Part shown: one piece after another, positions 24,229 to 31,248 of the stretch
Layout: the number at the start of each line of letters is the position of its first letter
Numbering within the stretch: the stretch's first letter is position 1
Assembly (NCBI GenBank): GCA_938003985.1
Contig: CALKWZ010000002.1
Location: forward strand, 1 to 36,780
From: an uncultured Verrucomicrobiota bacterium
GTDB lineage: Bacteria; Verrucomicrobiota; Kiritimatiellia; CAIQIC01; Lenti-01
Length of the DNA: 36,780 bases
Direction: 5' to 3'
The notes under the pieces: model-generated
Told to the model about the DNA's origin: nothing
Databases searched by the model: none
The model's input: the letters and a program-made list of their open reading frames with translations, nothing else
Program-made: the position numbers and the translations under genes

Positions 24229-26441
24229 GGAACCGGTTTCCAGCCTGGATCCGCTGGTCCGCCTTGGCGGCCGCGCTGGCCGTCGCCGCGTTCGCCGCGG
24301 CGGTGCGCTGGGCGCCGTTTCCGGAGGCCAAGCTGGCGCGGCGGGATTCGGCGGCGGTGCTGGCGGACCGGAACGGCGAACCGCTGCGCGTGAAGCTGGC
24401 GGCGGGCGGCTTCGATTGCCGGCCCGGCTACGTGCCGGCGCCGGAGCATTGGATCGCGCGGGCGCTGGTGGCGGCGGAAGACCGCCGTTTCTGGGAGCAT
24501 CCGGGCGTGGACGTGCGGGCGCTGGCGCGAGCCGTCGCGCAGAACGTCGCCGGTGGCCGGCGCGTGTCGGGCGCCTCGACGATCAGCACGCAGGTGATCC
24601 GCCTGGCGGAGCCGCGGCGGCGGACGCTGGCGACGAAAGCCGTCGAAGCCTTCCGCGCGCTGCAGCTCGAACGGCGGCTGGACAAGCGCGCGATCCTGGC
24701 GCAGTACCTGGATCGCGCGCCGTTCGGCGGCAACTTGGTGGGCATCGAGGCCGCGGCCCGGCGCTACTTCGGGAAGGGCGCCGCCGACCTGAGCCTGGCG
24801 GAAGCCGCGTTGCTCGCGGGCGTGCCGCAGGCGCCGTCGCGCCTGCGGCCCGACCGGCATCCGGACGCGGCCAAGAAGCGGCAGGCCTACGTCCTGGAGC
24901 GGATGGAGGCCTGCGGGTTCATCACGGCGCAGCAGCGCGCCGAAGCGTGGGCCCAGCCGCTGGCCGCGCGGCCCGGGAACTATCCGTTCCGCGCGCCGCA
25001 CTTCTGCGATCTCGTCGGCGTGCCGGCGCGGCTCGCGCCGGACGCGACGGTGCGCACGACGCTCGACGGCGACCTGCAGCGGCAGGCGGAAGACGTCTTG
25101 CGGCGGCATTTGGCGAACGGCCCGGCCGCGGGCGGCGCGGTGGTGGTGCTGGAGGTGAAGACCGGCGCGGTGCGCGCGCTGGCGGGCTCGCCGGACTATT
25201 TCGCCGAGCGGCAGGCCGGCCAGGTCAACGGCGCCGTCGCGCGGCGCGCGGCGGGTTCGACCCTCAAGCCCTTCGCCTACGCGCTGGCGTTCGACCGCGG
25301 CCTGGCCGTGCCCGCGACGGTGATTCCCGACGTGCCGCTGCGCTTCCGCGACCTCGATCCGCGCAATTTCTCCGAAGATTGCCGCGGACTGGTCAGCGTG
25401 CGCGACGCCCTCGTGGCGTCGCTGAACCTGCCCGCGATCGAGATCGAGCGGCGCGTCGGGCAGGAACGGCTCTGGGGCACCTTGCGCGCGCTGGGGCTGG
25501 CGACGATCGACCGCCCGGCGGCGCACTACGGCCTCGGCCTCGTGCTGGGCAACGCGGAGGTGCGCCTGCTGGATCTGGCGAACGCCTACGCCTGCCTCGC
25601 GCGCGGCGGGGCCTGGGCGCCCGTCCGCTTCGTGGAAACGGACCAGGCGCCGGCGACGAAACCGATCTTTTCGCCCGAGGCCTGCTGGCTGGTCGGCGAC
25701 GCGCTCTCCGGCGACGAGCGCGCGCTGGACACGACGGGGCACGCGGCCGACGTGCGCCTGCCGCCGCTGGCGTGGAAGACGGGCACCTCCGCCGGCCTGC
25801 GCGACGCGTGGACGGTGGCGTGGAACCCGGAGTACGCCATCGGCGTGTGGGTGGGCAATCCCGACGGCTCGCCGGCGGAAGGGCTGGTGGGGCGCGAGGC
25901 CGCCGTGCCCATCGCGTGGGATCTGTTCCGGCAGCTGTATCCGGACAACGCGGGGCCGCGGTTCGCGCGGCCGGCGGGAGTGGAGCGGCGCGCGCTGTGC
26001 GCCGTCAGCGGCTGCGCGCCGGGCCCGCATTGCGCGCACCGGACCGAGGACTGGGCCATCGCGCGCACGACGCGGCGCGAAATCTGCCCGGTGCATCGCG
26101 CGGGGCCGGAGGACGCCTGGCCGGCGGCGGTGGCGTCGTTCCTGGCGCGGCGCGCGGCGCCCGCGCCGGACGAACCGGCCGCCAGCGTGCGCATCCTCGC
26201 GCCGGCGCGCGGAAGCACCTACCGCTGGCTGCCGGGGCTGGAGGCGGATGCCCAGCGGCTGGCGCTGGAGGCGGCCAGCGACCGCGCGGGCGAGACGATC
26301 CATTGGTTCGTGGACGACCGGCCCGTCGGCCGCACGCGCCCGGGCGAAAAGCTCTTCTGGCCGCTGGCGCGCGGCGACCACCAGATCGCCTGCGGCACGG
26401 CGCGGGGCCTGGGCGACCGCGTCCAGATCGCCGTGGAATGA
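24225..26441 (+). CDS. pbpC: Penicillin-binding protein 1C
   Basis: A protein of 738 residues starting with GTG that overlaps the macroglobulin stop (GTGA, 24225-24228). An N-terminal membrane helix (about 10-28) is followed by a GT51 glycosyltransferase with catalytic Glu85 in EDRRFWEHPGVD, then SGASTISTQ and the RRLDKRAILAQYLDRAPFGG region. The transpeptidase domain has GSTLKPF (Ser345, Lys348), SLN and KTGTS (Lys518 on). A BiPBP_C domain with extra Cys residues ends the protein (about 650-738). It makes and cross-links peptidoglycan. Its pairing with alpha-2-macroglobulin is the conserved yfhM-pbpC arrangement, thought to mend the wall where proteases have broken in. Confidence 0.95.
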   Translation: MRNRFPAWIRWSALAAALAVAAFAAAVRWAPFPEAKLARRDSAAVLADRNGEPLRVKLAAGGFDCRPGYVPAPEHWIARALVAAEDRRFWEHPGVDVRALARAVAQNVAGGRRVSGASTISTQVIRLAEPRRRTLATKAVEAFRALQLERRLDKRAILAQYLDRAPFGGNLVGIEAAARRYFGKGAADLSLAEAALLAGVPQAPSRLRPDRHPDAAKKRQAYVLERMEACGFITAQQRAEAWAQPLAARPGNYPFRAPHFCDLVGVPARLAPDATVRTTLDGDLQRQAEDVLRRHLANGPAAGGAVVVLEVKTGAVRALAGSPDYFAERQAGQVNGAVARRAAGSTLKPFAYALAFDRGLAVPATVIPDVPLRFRDLDPRNFSEDCRGLVSVRDALVASLNLPAIEIERRVGQERLWGTLRALGLATIDRPAAHYGLGLVLGNAEVRLLDLANAYACLARGGAWAPVRFVETDQAPATKPIFSPEACWLVGDALSGDERALDTTGHAADVRLPPLAWKTGTSAGLRDAWTVAWNPEYAIGVWVGNPDGSPAEGLVGREAAVPIAWDLFRQLYPDNAGPRFARPAGVERRALCAVSGCAPGPHCAHRTEDWAIARTTRREICPVHRAGPEDAWPAAVASFLARRAAPAPDEPAASVRILAPARGSTYRWLPGLEADAQRLALEAASDRAGETIHWFVDDRPVGRTRPGEKLFWPLARGDHQIACGTARGLGDRVQIAVE

Positions 26442-26449
26442 GCCGCGCG

Positions 26450-26536
26450 AAAGTTTTTACGTTCTACGTAAAACCCGCGCAAAGTTTTTACGTGCTACGT
26501 AAAACTTCGGGAAACATTTTACGTTCTACGTAAAAC
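26450..26536. repeat. Three copies of the 25-bp palindromic repeat, 31-bp period
   Basis: Copies at 26450-26474, 26481-26505 and 26512-26536, all in one orientation and opposite to those at 199-254. The core is TTTTACGT-TCT-ACGTAAAA; copy two has TGCT in place of TTCT and copy three differs at its left flank. Spacers are six unrelated bases (ccgcgc, ttcggg), giving exactly 31 bp per unit. The array lies between the convergent ends of pbpC and the GmhB-like gene. Confidence 0.88.
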
Positions 26537-26552
26537 CGCCGCGGGGCGGCGG
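26531..26552 (-). terminator. Possible terminator of the GmhB-like operon
   Basis: CCGCCGC and GCGGCGG (26536-26542 and 26546-26552) form a GC stem with a 3-base loop, two bases beyond the stop of the minus-strand gene. On that strand TTTT follows from the adjoining palindromic repeat. The T-run is short, so strength is doubtful. Confidence 0.4.
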
Positions 26553-26554
26553 GC

Positions 26555-27091
26555 TCAGAGCTGGGCGCGCAGGAGGGCGGCGCAGGCGGGCATGTCGGGC
26601 ACGCGGTGCGTGGCGGCGGTGGGGGCGGAGCCGTCGTCCACCAGCACCGTGACGGCCACGCCGGCGTTCTGGCCGGTCTTCACGTCGCTCTCGCGGTCGC
26701 CGATCATCCAGGATTTGGACAGGTCCAGGTGGTGGCGTTCGGCGGCGGCGCGCAACATGCCGGGATTGGGCTTGCGGTGGGGGTGGGCGTCGTCGGCGCT
26801 GGTGCAAATGAAGATGTCGAGCAGCGCGAGGCCCTCCGCGGCGAGTTCGGCGCGCAGCTTGGCGTGCATGGCCTCGAGCTGCGCGGGCGGGGTGAGGCCG
26901 CGTTCGATGCCGCGCTGGTTGGTGACGATGACGGCGGGAACGCCCTTGGCGGCGGCGGCGCGCACGCAGTCGGCGAAGCCCGGCAGGATATGGAAATCGT
27001 CGAGGTGGTTGACGTAGCCGGGACCGGGGCTGCGGTTGGCGATGCCGTCGCGGTCGAAGAAGACGCAGGGGCGGCGGGCGGCGGCGCTCAT
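26555..27091 (-). CDS. GmhB-like HAD-IIIA phosphatase
   Basis: A protein of 178 residues of the histidinol-phosphatase/heptose-bisphosphatase branch of HAD hydrolases. Motif I is FFDRDG with nucleophile Asp13 and acid Asp15. Motif II lies in IVTNQRGIERG, the lysine in HRKPNPGML, and motif III in GDRESDVKTGQNAG. It would remove the 1- or 7-phosphate of a heptose bisphosphate in LPS-core precursor synthesis. It lacks the CxH...CxC zinc loop of E. coli GmhB; only ICTSADDAHPHRKP remains. A different sugar phosphate is therefore possible. It starts four bases after a sugar transferase gene, which supports a surface-polysaccharide role. Confidence 0.8.
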   Translation of the reverse strand: MSAAARRPCVFFDRDGIANRSPGPGYVNHLDDFHILPGFADCVRAAAAKGVPAVIVTNQRGIERGLTPPAQLEAMHAKLRAELAAEGLALLDIFICTSADDAHPHRKPNPGMLRAAAERHHLDLSKSWMIGDRESDVKTGQNAGVAVTVLVDDGSAPTAATHRVPDMPACAALLRAQL

Positions 27092-27095
27092 GGGC

Positions 27096-28502
27096 TCAGT
27101 ACCCCGTGCCGCGGAACACCGCGCCGACGGTCTTGAAGAGGATCTGGAAATCGAGCGCAAGCGACCAGGTGTCGATGTATTTCAGGTCCAGGCGCATCCA
27201 TTCGTCGAAGCCGAGATCGTTGCGGCCGCCGATCTGCCAGAGGCAGGTGCAGCCGGAGCGCATGGAGAGGCGGCGGCGCTGCCAGGGCTCGTATTTTTCG
27301 ACTTCGGCGGGAATCGGCGGGCGGGGGCCGACGAGGGACATGTCGCCCTTGAAGACGTTCCAGAGCTGGGGCAGTTCGTCGAGGGAATAGCGGCGGAGCC
27401 AGCGGCCGAGGGGCGTGATGCGCGGGTCGTCCTTGATCTTGAAGACGGGGCCGGAGACTTCGTTGCGGTCGGCCAGTTCGTGGCGGATCTGCTCGGCGTT
27501 GGCGACCATGGTGCGGAACTTGACCATGTCGAACGTGCGTCCGCGCAGGGTGCTGCGGCGCTGGACGAAGAAAGCGGGGCCGGGGGAGGTGGCGCGCACG
27601 GCGATCCAGATGCCCAGCAGCACGGGCGACAGGAGCACGAGGGCCAGGCCGGAGAGGACGATGTCCAGCGCGCGCTTGAACATGAGCGCCCAGGAGGATT
27701 TGGCGGTGGTGCTGAAGAGGAGCATGGGCTCGCCGGCGAGTTCGTCGAGGGAGACCTCGGCGAGCTGGGTGCGGAGGAATTCGGGCAGCAGCCAGGCTTC
27801 GATGCCTTCGGTTTCGCATTGCCGGATCCATTCGCCGACCTGCGAGGTGGAGATGCCTTCGGGAAGCACCAGCACGGCGTCCACGACGGTGGCGTGCAGG
27901 ATGGCGGAAAAATCGTCGAGGGTGCCGGGCGAGACGAAGCCGGCGGGCGGCGGGACGCCGGCGGGCGGCAGGAAGCCGACGATTTCGAAGAAGCCCGCGC
28001 GGTCGGGATGGCACAGCCAGTCGCGCAGGACGTCGACGCGCGCCGGATCGCCCACGAGCAGGAGGCGGCGGCGGGATTCCAGCCGCAGCAGCCACGGTTG
28101 GAGATAAACCGCGCGCAGGCTCACGGCGGCGATGGCGTAGAGGCAATGGATGCCCAGGATGGTGCGGGGCACCATGTGCAGCTTCAGCACGTACAGCAGG
28201 CCCAGCAGCACCGCGAGGCTCAGCAGGCCGGCGCGCGCGATTTGCCGGAAGATCCGGCCCGGCGCCAGCCCGAGGAACTGGCGGTAGACCCCGGAGAAAT
28301 CCAGCACGAAGCCCCAGACGGGCACGACCAGCACGTAGAGCCAGGAATTGGACCAGAACATGTCGAACGTGGCGAACGTGCCGGGAAACAGCCAGGCCAG
28401 CAGCTTGTGCGTGACCAGGGCGGCCAGCAGGGCGGCGCACACCAGGACGGCGTCGAGAAACGCGGCGAGTTCGGACTGGAATCTGTAGCTGCGGCGCAAC
28501 AT
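27096..28502 (-). CDS. Polyprenyl-phosphate sugar-1-phosphate transferase (WbaP/ExoY type)
   Basis: A protein of 468 residues. The N-terminal half has about four transmembrane helices (12-36, 48-68, 90-108, 115-132) and a CoA-binding-like domain (RRLLLVGDPARVDVLRDWL), as in long phosphoglycosyl transferases. The C-terminal catalytic domain begins with the re-entrant helix KRALDIVLSGLALVLLSP. It carries FFVQRRSTLRGRTFDMVKFR, LGRWLRRYSLDELPQLWNVF and GDMSLVGPRPP. It loads the first sugar phosphate onto undecaprenyl phosphate to start an exopolysaccharide or O-antigen unit at the inner membrane. No glycosyltransferase, Wzx or Wzy genes lie near, so the rest of the pathway is elsewhere. Confidence 0.93.
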   Translation of the reverse strand: MLRRSYRFQSELAAFLDAVLVCAALLAALVTHKLLAWLFPGTFATFDMFWSNSWLYVLVVPVWGFVLDFSGVYRQFLGLAPGRIFRQIARAGLLSLAVLLGLLYVLKLHMVPRTILGIHCLYAIAAVSLRAVYLQPWLLRLESRRRLLLVGDPARVDVLRDWLCHPDRAGFFEIVGFLPPAGVPPPAGFVSPGTLDDFSAILHATVVDAVLVLPEGISTSQVGEWIRQCETEGIEAWLLPEFLRTQLAEVSLDELAGEPMLLFSTTAKSSWALMFKRALDIVLSGLALVLLSPVLLGIWIAVRATSPGPAFFVQRRSTLRGRTFDMVKFRTMVANAEQIRHELADRNEVSGPVFKIKDDPRITPLGRWLRRYSLDELPQLWNVFKGDMSLVGPRPPIPAEVEKYEPWQRRRLSMRSGCTCLWQIGGRNDLGFDEWMRLDLKYIDTWSLALDFQILFKTVGAVFRGTGY

Positions 28503-28550
28503 GGCTTAGGCGGGAGAAAAGGATAGCAAAACGGCGGCGGGCGGCCAGTC

Positions 28551-29075
28551 CTAAAAGCGCTTGAGGTCTTCGCGCAGGAAGGCGAGCACGTCCTTGAAGC
28601 GCTGGAGATTCTGCGGGTCCACGCGCGCCAGCGTTTCGTGGGCGTCGTACATCAGGACGGCCAGTTCGTGCTCGCCGGCCGGCGCGGCCGCCACCGGGCG
28701 CAGGTTCTGCACGAGGCGCGAGAGGTCGCCCAGCCCCGGCGGCAGTTCGGCCGCGGCGTAGGTCTTGAGGACGCGGTCGAGGCCCAGCCCCCGGAGCAAG
28801 CCGGCGACGTGCGCGGTCGGGTTGATCAGCGCCAGCTGGACGCTGTCTTTGCGCAGCGCGAGCGTCATCCCGGCGATGGCGCCCATGAAGGTGCTGTCCA
28901 GGGAGCGGCACTCGGCCAGATCGATCACGACCAGCGCGCTGCCGGCCAGCCGGGCGGCCTGCACGGCCTGCTTGAAGGCCGGAGCCAGCTTGAACGTCGC
29001 CGCGCCGCTCACGGCCACCAGCGTGCAGTTGTCCGCCGTCGCGGCGAGGATCTGGTTGGGCGCGGCGGCGTTCAT
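28551..29075 (-). CDS. STAS-domain protein
   Basis: A protein of 174 residues. Residues about 15-112 form a STAS (anti-sigma-factor antagonist) domain: CTLVAVSGAATFKLAPAFKQ, LVVIDLAECRSLDSTFMGAI and VQLALINPTAHVAGLLRGLG. The usual phosphorylation position is Ser61 in LDSTFMG, preceded by Asp60. A C-terminal helical extension (about 120-174) is not part of the usual domain. Such proteins switch anti-sigma kinases or other partners through phosphorylation. No kinase or PP2C phosphatase is encoded in this window. It lies ten bases after an exported hypothetical and 48 before the sugar transferase. Confidence 0.85.
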   Translation of the reverse strand: MNAAAPNQILAATADNCTLVAVSGAATFKLAPAFKQAVQAARLAGSALVVIDLAECRSLDSTFMGAIAGMTLALRKDSVQLALINPTAHVAGLLRGLGLDRVLKTYAAAELPPGLGDLSRLVQNLRPVAAAPAGEHELAVLMYDAHETLARVDPQNLQRFKDVLAFLREDLKRF

Positions 29076-29085
29076 GCGGGGGGGG

Positions 29086-29556
29086 TCAGCTCTCCCAGTT
29101 GGGCGAGGCCGCCGTGGCCAGCGCCGCGCCGCGCCACACCACGCGCAGGCGCCATTTCACGACGCGGCCCGCCCGGCGGACGTCGTCGGCCGGGATTTCG
29201 ATGGCCGTGCGGACGTGGCCTTCCGATTTGCCCGCGGTGCGGTGCACGTGGTTTTTGACGATGGGACTGCGTTCCTGGACCGTTTCCAGCAGCAGGACCG
29301 TGCCGGGCGGAATTCCCGGCGGATGGGCGTACCAGCGCACGTCGAAGCGTTCCTGGCCGCCGCTTTCGGCTTCGGGATCCCGGAACGCGCGGACGCCGGC
29401 GCCGGGCACGGCGACGGACGATTGCTGGATGAACGCGTGGTCCACGGCGACGATCTGGGCCCGGGCGACGTAGCCGGCCGGACCGGCGCCGGACGGCGCC
29501 GGCGCGAAAACGACCGCCGCCAACCAGGCGCCGCCGAGCCACCCGGCGCGCCGCAT
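29086..29556 (-). CDS. Hypothetical exported protein
   Basis: A protein of 156 residues that I do not recognise. The N-terminus (MRRAGWLGGAWLAAVVFAPA) is a signal peptide with a likely cleavage site near Ala-Gly-Ala about residue 24. The mature part is mostly beta-like, with DHAFIQQSSVAVPGAGVRAF, VRWYAHPPGIPPGTVLLLET and VVKWRLRVVWRG, suggesting a small periplasmic beta-sandwich. I chose the ATG at 29556 because GGGAG precedes it. An ATG at 29577 in the same frame would add seven residues. It sits between cbpA and the STAS gene on the same strand. Confidence 0.7.
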   Translation of the reverse strand: MRRAGWLGGAWLAAVVFAPAPSGAGPAGYVARAQIVAVDHAFIQQSSVAVPGAGVRAFRDPEAESGGQERFDVRWYAHPPGIPPGTVLLLETVQERSPIVKNHVHRTAGKSEGHVRTAIEIPADDVRRAGRVVKWRLRVVWRGAALATAASPNWES

Positions 29557-29609
29557 TCTCTCCCGAACCCTCAACATCCCCGAAAAACTATCATGCGCGG
29601 CAGGACGCG

Positions 29610-30611
29610 TCAACGCGGGCGCGGCTGAAAGCTGGATTCCCGCGCCAGCTGCTCGAACAGCGCTTTCTCCTTGGCCGTGGGCGGATGGGGCACCACGATC
29701 CGGAGGTTGGCGAACACGTCGCCGCGCGCGCCGTGCTTGTCCGGCAGGCCCTTGCCGGCCAGGCGCAGGCGCGTGCCGCCCTGCGTGCCGGGCGGGATGT
29801 TCAGGCTGGCGGCGCCGTCGGGCGTGGGGATGCGGACCTTGGCGCCGAGCACGGCTTCCCACGGCGCCAGGGGCAGCTCGACGTCGAGGTCGTAGCCGTG
29901 GAGCCGGTAGTCCGGATGCGGCGCCACGCGCAGGTTCAAATAGAGGTTGCCGCCGCCGGCGCCTTGCCCGGACAGGCGGATGCGCGTGCCGTCGGTGGCC
30001 CCCAGCGGAATGCGCACCTGGAACGTCTTGGGCCGGTGGGCGACCGTGCCGTCCGGCTGCACGACCGGCACCTGGAGCGATACCGCCTTGGGCTCGCGGC
30101 TGTACAATTCCTCGATGCTCAGCGTCAGGTTCGCCTCGAAATCCTGCCCGCGCGGCGTGAAGGAATCCTCCGCGCCCGCGAATCCGCCGAAGCCGCCGAA
30201 CGGACTGCCGCCGCCGCGCCGGCCGCGCCCGGCGCGGCCCGCCCCGCCGAGATCGCCGAACAGCGACGAGAAGAAATCGCTGAAATCGCCGCCGCCCGGG
30301 CCGCCGCCGAATTCGAAATGGATGCCGCCGGGCCCGCTGCTGGCGCCCTCGAACCCGCCCCAGCCGGGCGGCGGGGTGAAGTCCTGGCCGGTCTTCCAGT
30401 TGGCGCCGAGCGCGTCGTAGCGCTTGCGCTTCTCGGGATCGGAGAGCACCTCGTTGGCTTCGTTGATTTCCTTGAAGCGCGCTTCGGCGCCGGCGGTTTT
30501 GTTGACGTCGGGGTGGTATTGCCGGGCCAGCTTGCGGTAGGCCTTCTTGATGGCGTCCGCGGACGCGTCGCGCGGCACGCCGAGCACGGCGTAGTAGTCC
30601 AGGTATTTCAT
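29610..30611 (-). CDS. cbpA: CbpA-type DnaJ co-chaperone
   Basis: A protein of 333 residues. The N-terminal J domain (2-68) carries the HPD motif at 33-35, which stimulates DnaK ATPase. A long Gly/Phe-rich region follows (about 75-150, with runs such as GGSPFGGFGGFAG). Two C-terminal substrate-binding beta domains come next (about 155-325, e.g. VRIPLGATDGTRIRLSGQG and LNIPPGTQGGTRLRLAGKGL). The CxxCxGxG zinc-finger domain of DnaJ is absent, which makes this the CbpA class. It starts 16 bases after the stop of a small coiled-coil protein gene. A link to that protein or to the exported product downstream is inference. Confidence 0.92.
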   Translation of the reverse strand: MKYLDYYAVLGVPRDASADAIKKAYRKLARQYHPDVNKTAGAEARFKEINEANEVLSDPEKRKRYDALGANWKTGQDFTPPPGWGGFEGASSGPGGIHFEFGGGPGGGDFSDFFSSLFGDLGGAGRAGRGRRGGGSPFGGFGGFAGAEDSFTPRGQDFEANLTLSIEELYSREPKAVSLQVPVVQPDGTVAHRPKTFQVRIPLGATDGTRIRLSGQGAGGGNLYLNLRVAPHPDYRLHGYDLDVELPLAPWEAVLGAKVRIPTPDGAASLNIPPGTQGGTRLRLAGKGLPDKHGARGDVFANLRIVVPHPPTAKEKALFEQLARESSFQPRPR

Positions 30612-30627
30612 CGGCGGGGGCGGGGGC

Positions 30628-30924
30628 TCAGCGGCGTTTCAAATCCTCGACGTCTTTCTCGATGTCTTCGAGGCGGCGCTCGACGGTGTCGAACGGCGAG
30701 ATGGGCCGATAGGTCTCGCCCAGGCGCTGCTCGACTTCGTCCAGACGCTTGCGGAGATCGGCGATCTGGTCCTGGGCCTCGCGGAGGTCTTCGGCCAGAT
30801 CCGCGATCCGGCGATCCTGCGGGGCGGGGACGGCGGCCGCGGGCGCCGCCGGAACCGGGGGCGCGGCCTGGGCGGCCACGGCGCCGGCCAGCGCCAGCGC
30901 GAACAACCAGGTGGATTTTTTCAT
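30628..30924 (-). CDS. Small exported coiled-coil protein
   Basis: A protein of 98 residues. A signal peptide (MKKSTWLFALALAGAVAAQA, about 1-20) and an Ala/Pro linker (22-35) are followed by a coiled coil. Its heptads are clear in RIADLAEDLREAQDQIADLR and LRKRLDEVEQRLG. A second short coil ends the chain (VERRLEDIEKDVEDLKRR). Such proteins are common periplasmic spacers or trimeric stalks of unknown role. It is the first gene behind a strong promoter (30952-30980) and precedes cbpA by 16 bases. AGGAG lies 11 bases before the ATG, a little far. Confidence 0.75.
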   Translation of the reverse strand: MKKSTWLFALALAGAVAAQAAPPVPAAPAAAVPAPQDRRIADLAEDLREAQDQIADLRKRLDEVEQRLGETYRPISPFDTVERRLEDIEKDVEDLKRR

Positions 30925-30951
30925 GGACGACGGTTCTCCTGTCTGGCGGCC

Positions 30952-30980
30952 AGTATACGCCCGCCGCCCCCGTCCGGCAA
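30952..30980 (-). promoter_or_regulatory. Sigma-70-type promoter for the 30924-26555 unit
   Basis: On the minus strand TTGCCG (complement of 30975-30980), a 17-base spacer and TATACT (complement of 30952-30957). It lies 28 bases before the coiled-coil gene's start. No further clear promoter is seen among the downstream genes, whose gaps are 4-53 bases. Confidence 0.6.
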
Positions 30981-31040
30981 TCCCGCCGCCGGGGCAAATT
31001 GCGCCGCCAAATCGGCGCCGAAAAAAAGCCGGTCGCCCCA

Positions 31041-31069
31041 TTGACTCGCCGGGGGGCGACTGGTATGGT
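31041..31069 (+). promoter_or_regulatory. Promoter of tRNA-Leu
   Basis: TTGACT (31041-31046), a 17-base spacer and TATGGT (31064-31069), 21 bases before the first base of the tRNA. Confidence 0.65.
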
Positions 31070-31090
31070 TTGCGCGATTTCACAACCGGC

Positions 31091-31177
31091 GCACCCGTGG
31101 TGAAATTGGCAGACACGTAAGATTCAGGTTCTTATGCCTTAAAAAGCATGTGGGTTCGAGTCCCTCCGGGTGCACCA
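31091..31177 (+). tRNA. tRNA-Leu (CAG anticodon)
   Basis: An 87-base class II tRNA with CCA encoded. The acceptor stem is GCACCCG with CGGGTGC. The anticodon stem TAAGA/TCTTA (31118-31122, 31130-31134) encloses the loop TTCAGGT with anticodon CAG at 31125-31127, which reads CUG. A long variable arm (TGCCTTAAAAAGCAT) and a TTCGAGT T-loop follow. The T-stem has one apparent T-T mismatch (GTGGG with CCCTC). CUG should be a very common leucine codon in this GC-rich genome. Confidence 0.95.
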
Positions 31178-31183
31178 TTTTTT

Positions 31184-31214
31184 AGGCCCGTGCTTGTGTC
31201 GCACGGGCCTTTTT
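31184..31214 (+). terminator. Rho-independent terminator of tRNA-Leu
   Basis: AGGCCCGTGC (31184-31193) and GCACGGGCCT (31201-31210) form a perfect 10-bp stem with a 7-base loop, followed by TTTT. It lies six bases beyond the tRNA. Confidence 0.85.
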
Positions 31215-31222
31215 GCTTCAAT
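31194..31222 (+). promoter_or_regulatory. Possible ruvB promoter inside the terminator
   Basis: TTGTGT (31194-31199) in the terminator loop, a 17-base spacer and TTCAAT (31217-31222) could drive ruvB from 27 bases upstream. Three and four of six bases match consensus, so this is weak. Confidence 0.25.
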
Positions 31223-31248
31223 CGGCGGGACAGGCACGGAAAGCGCGC

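Noticed and set aside
26450..26536. CRISPR-like array
   Set aside because: Repeats are regular but the spacers are only 6 bases, there are two to three copies per site, and no cas genes are near.
31213..31248. An upstream TTG start for ruvB
   Set aside because: It lies in the T-run of the tRNA terminator and adds residues not seen in RuvB; ATG 31249 has a ribosome-binding site.
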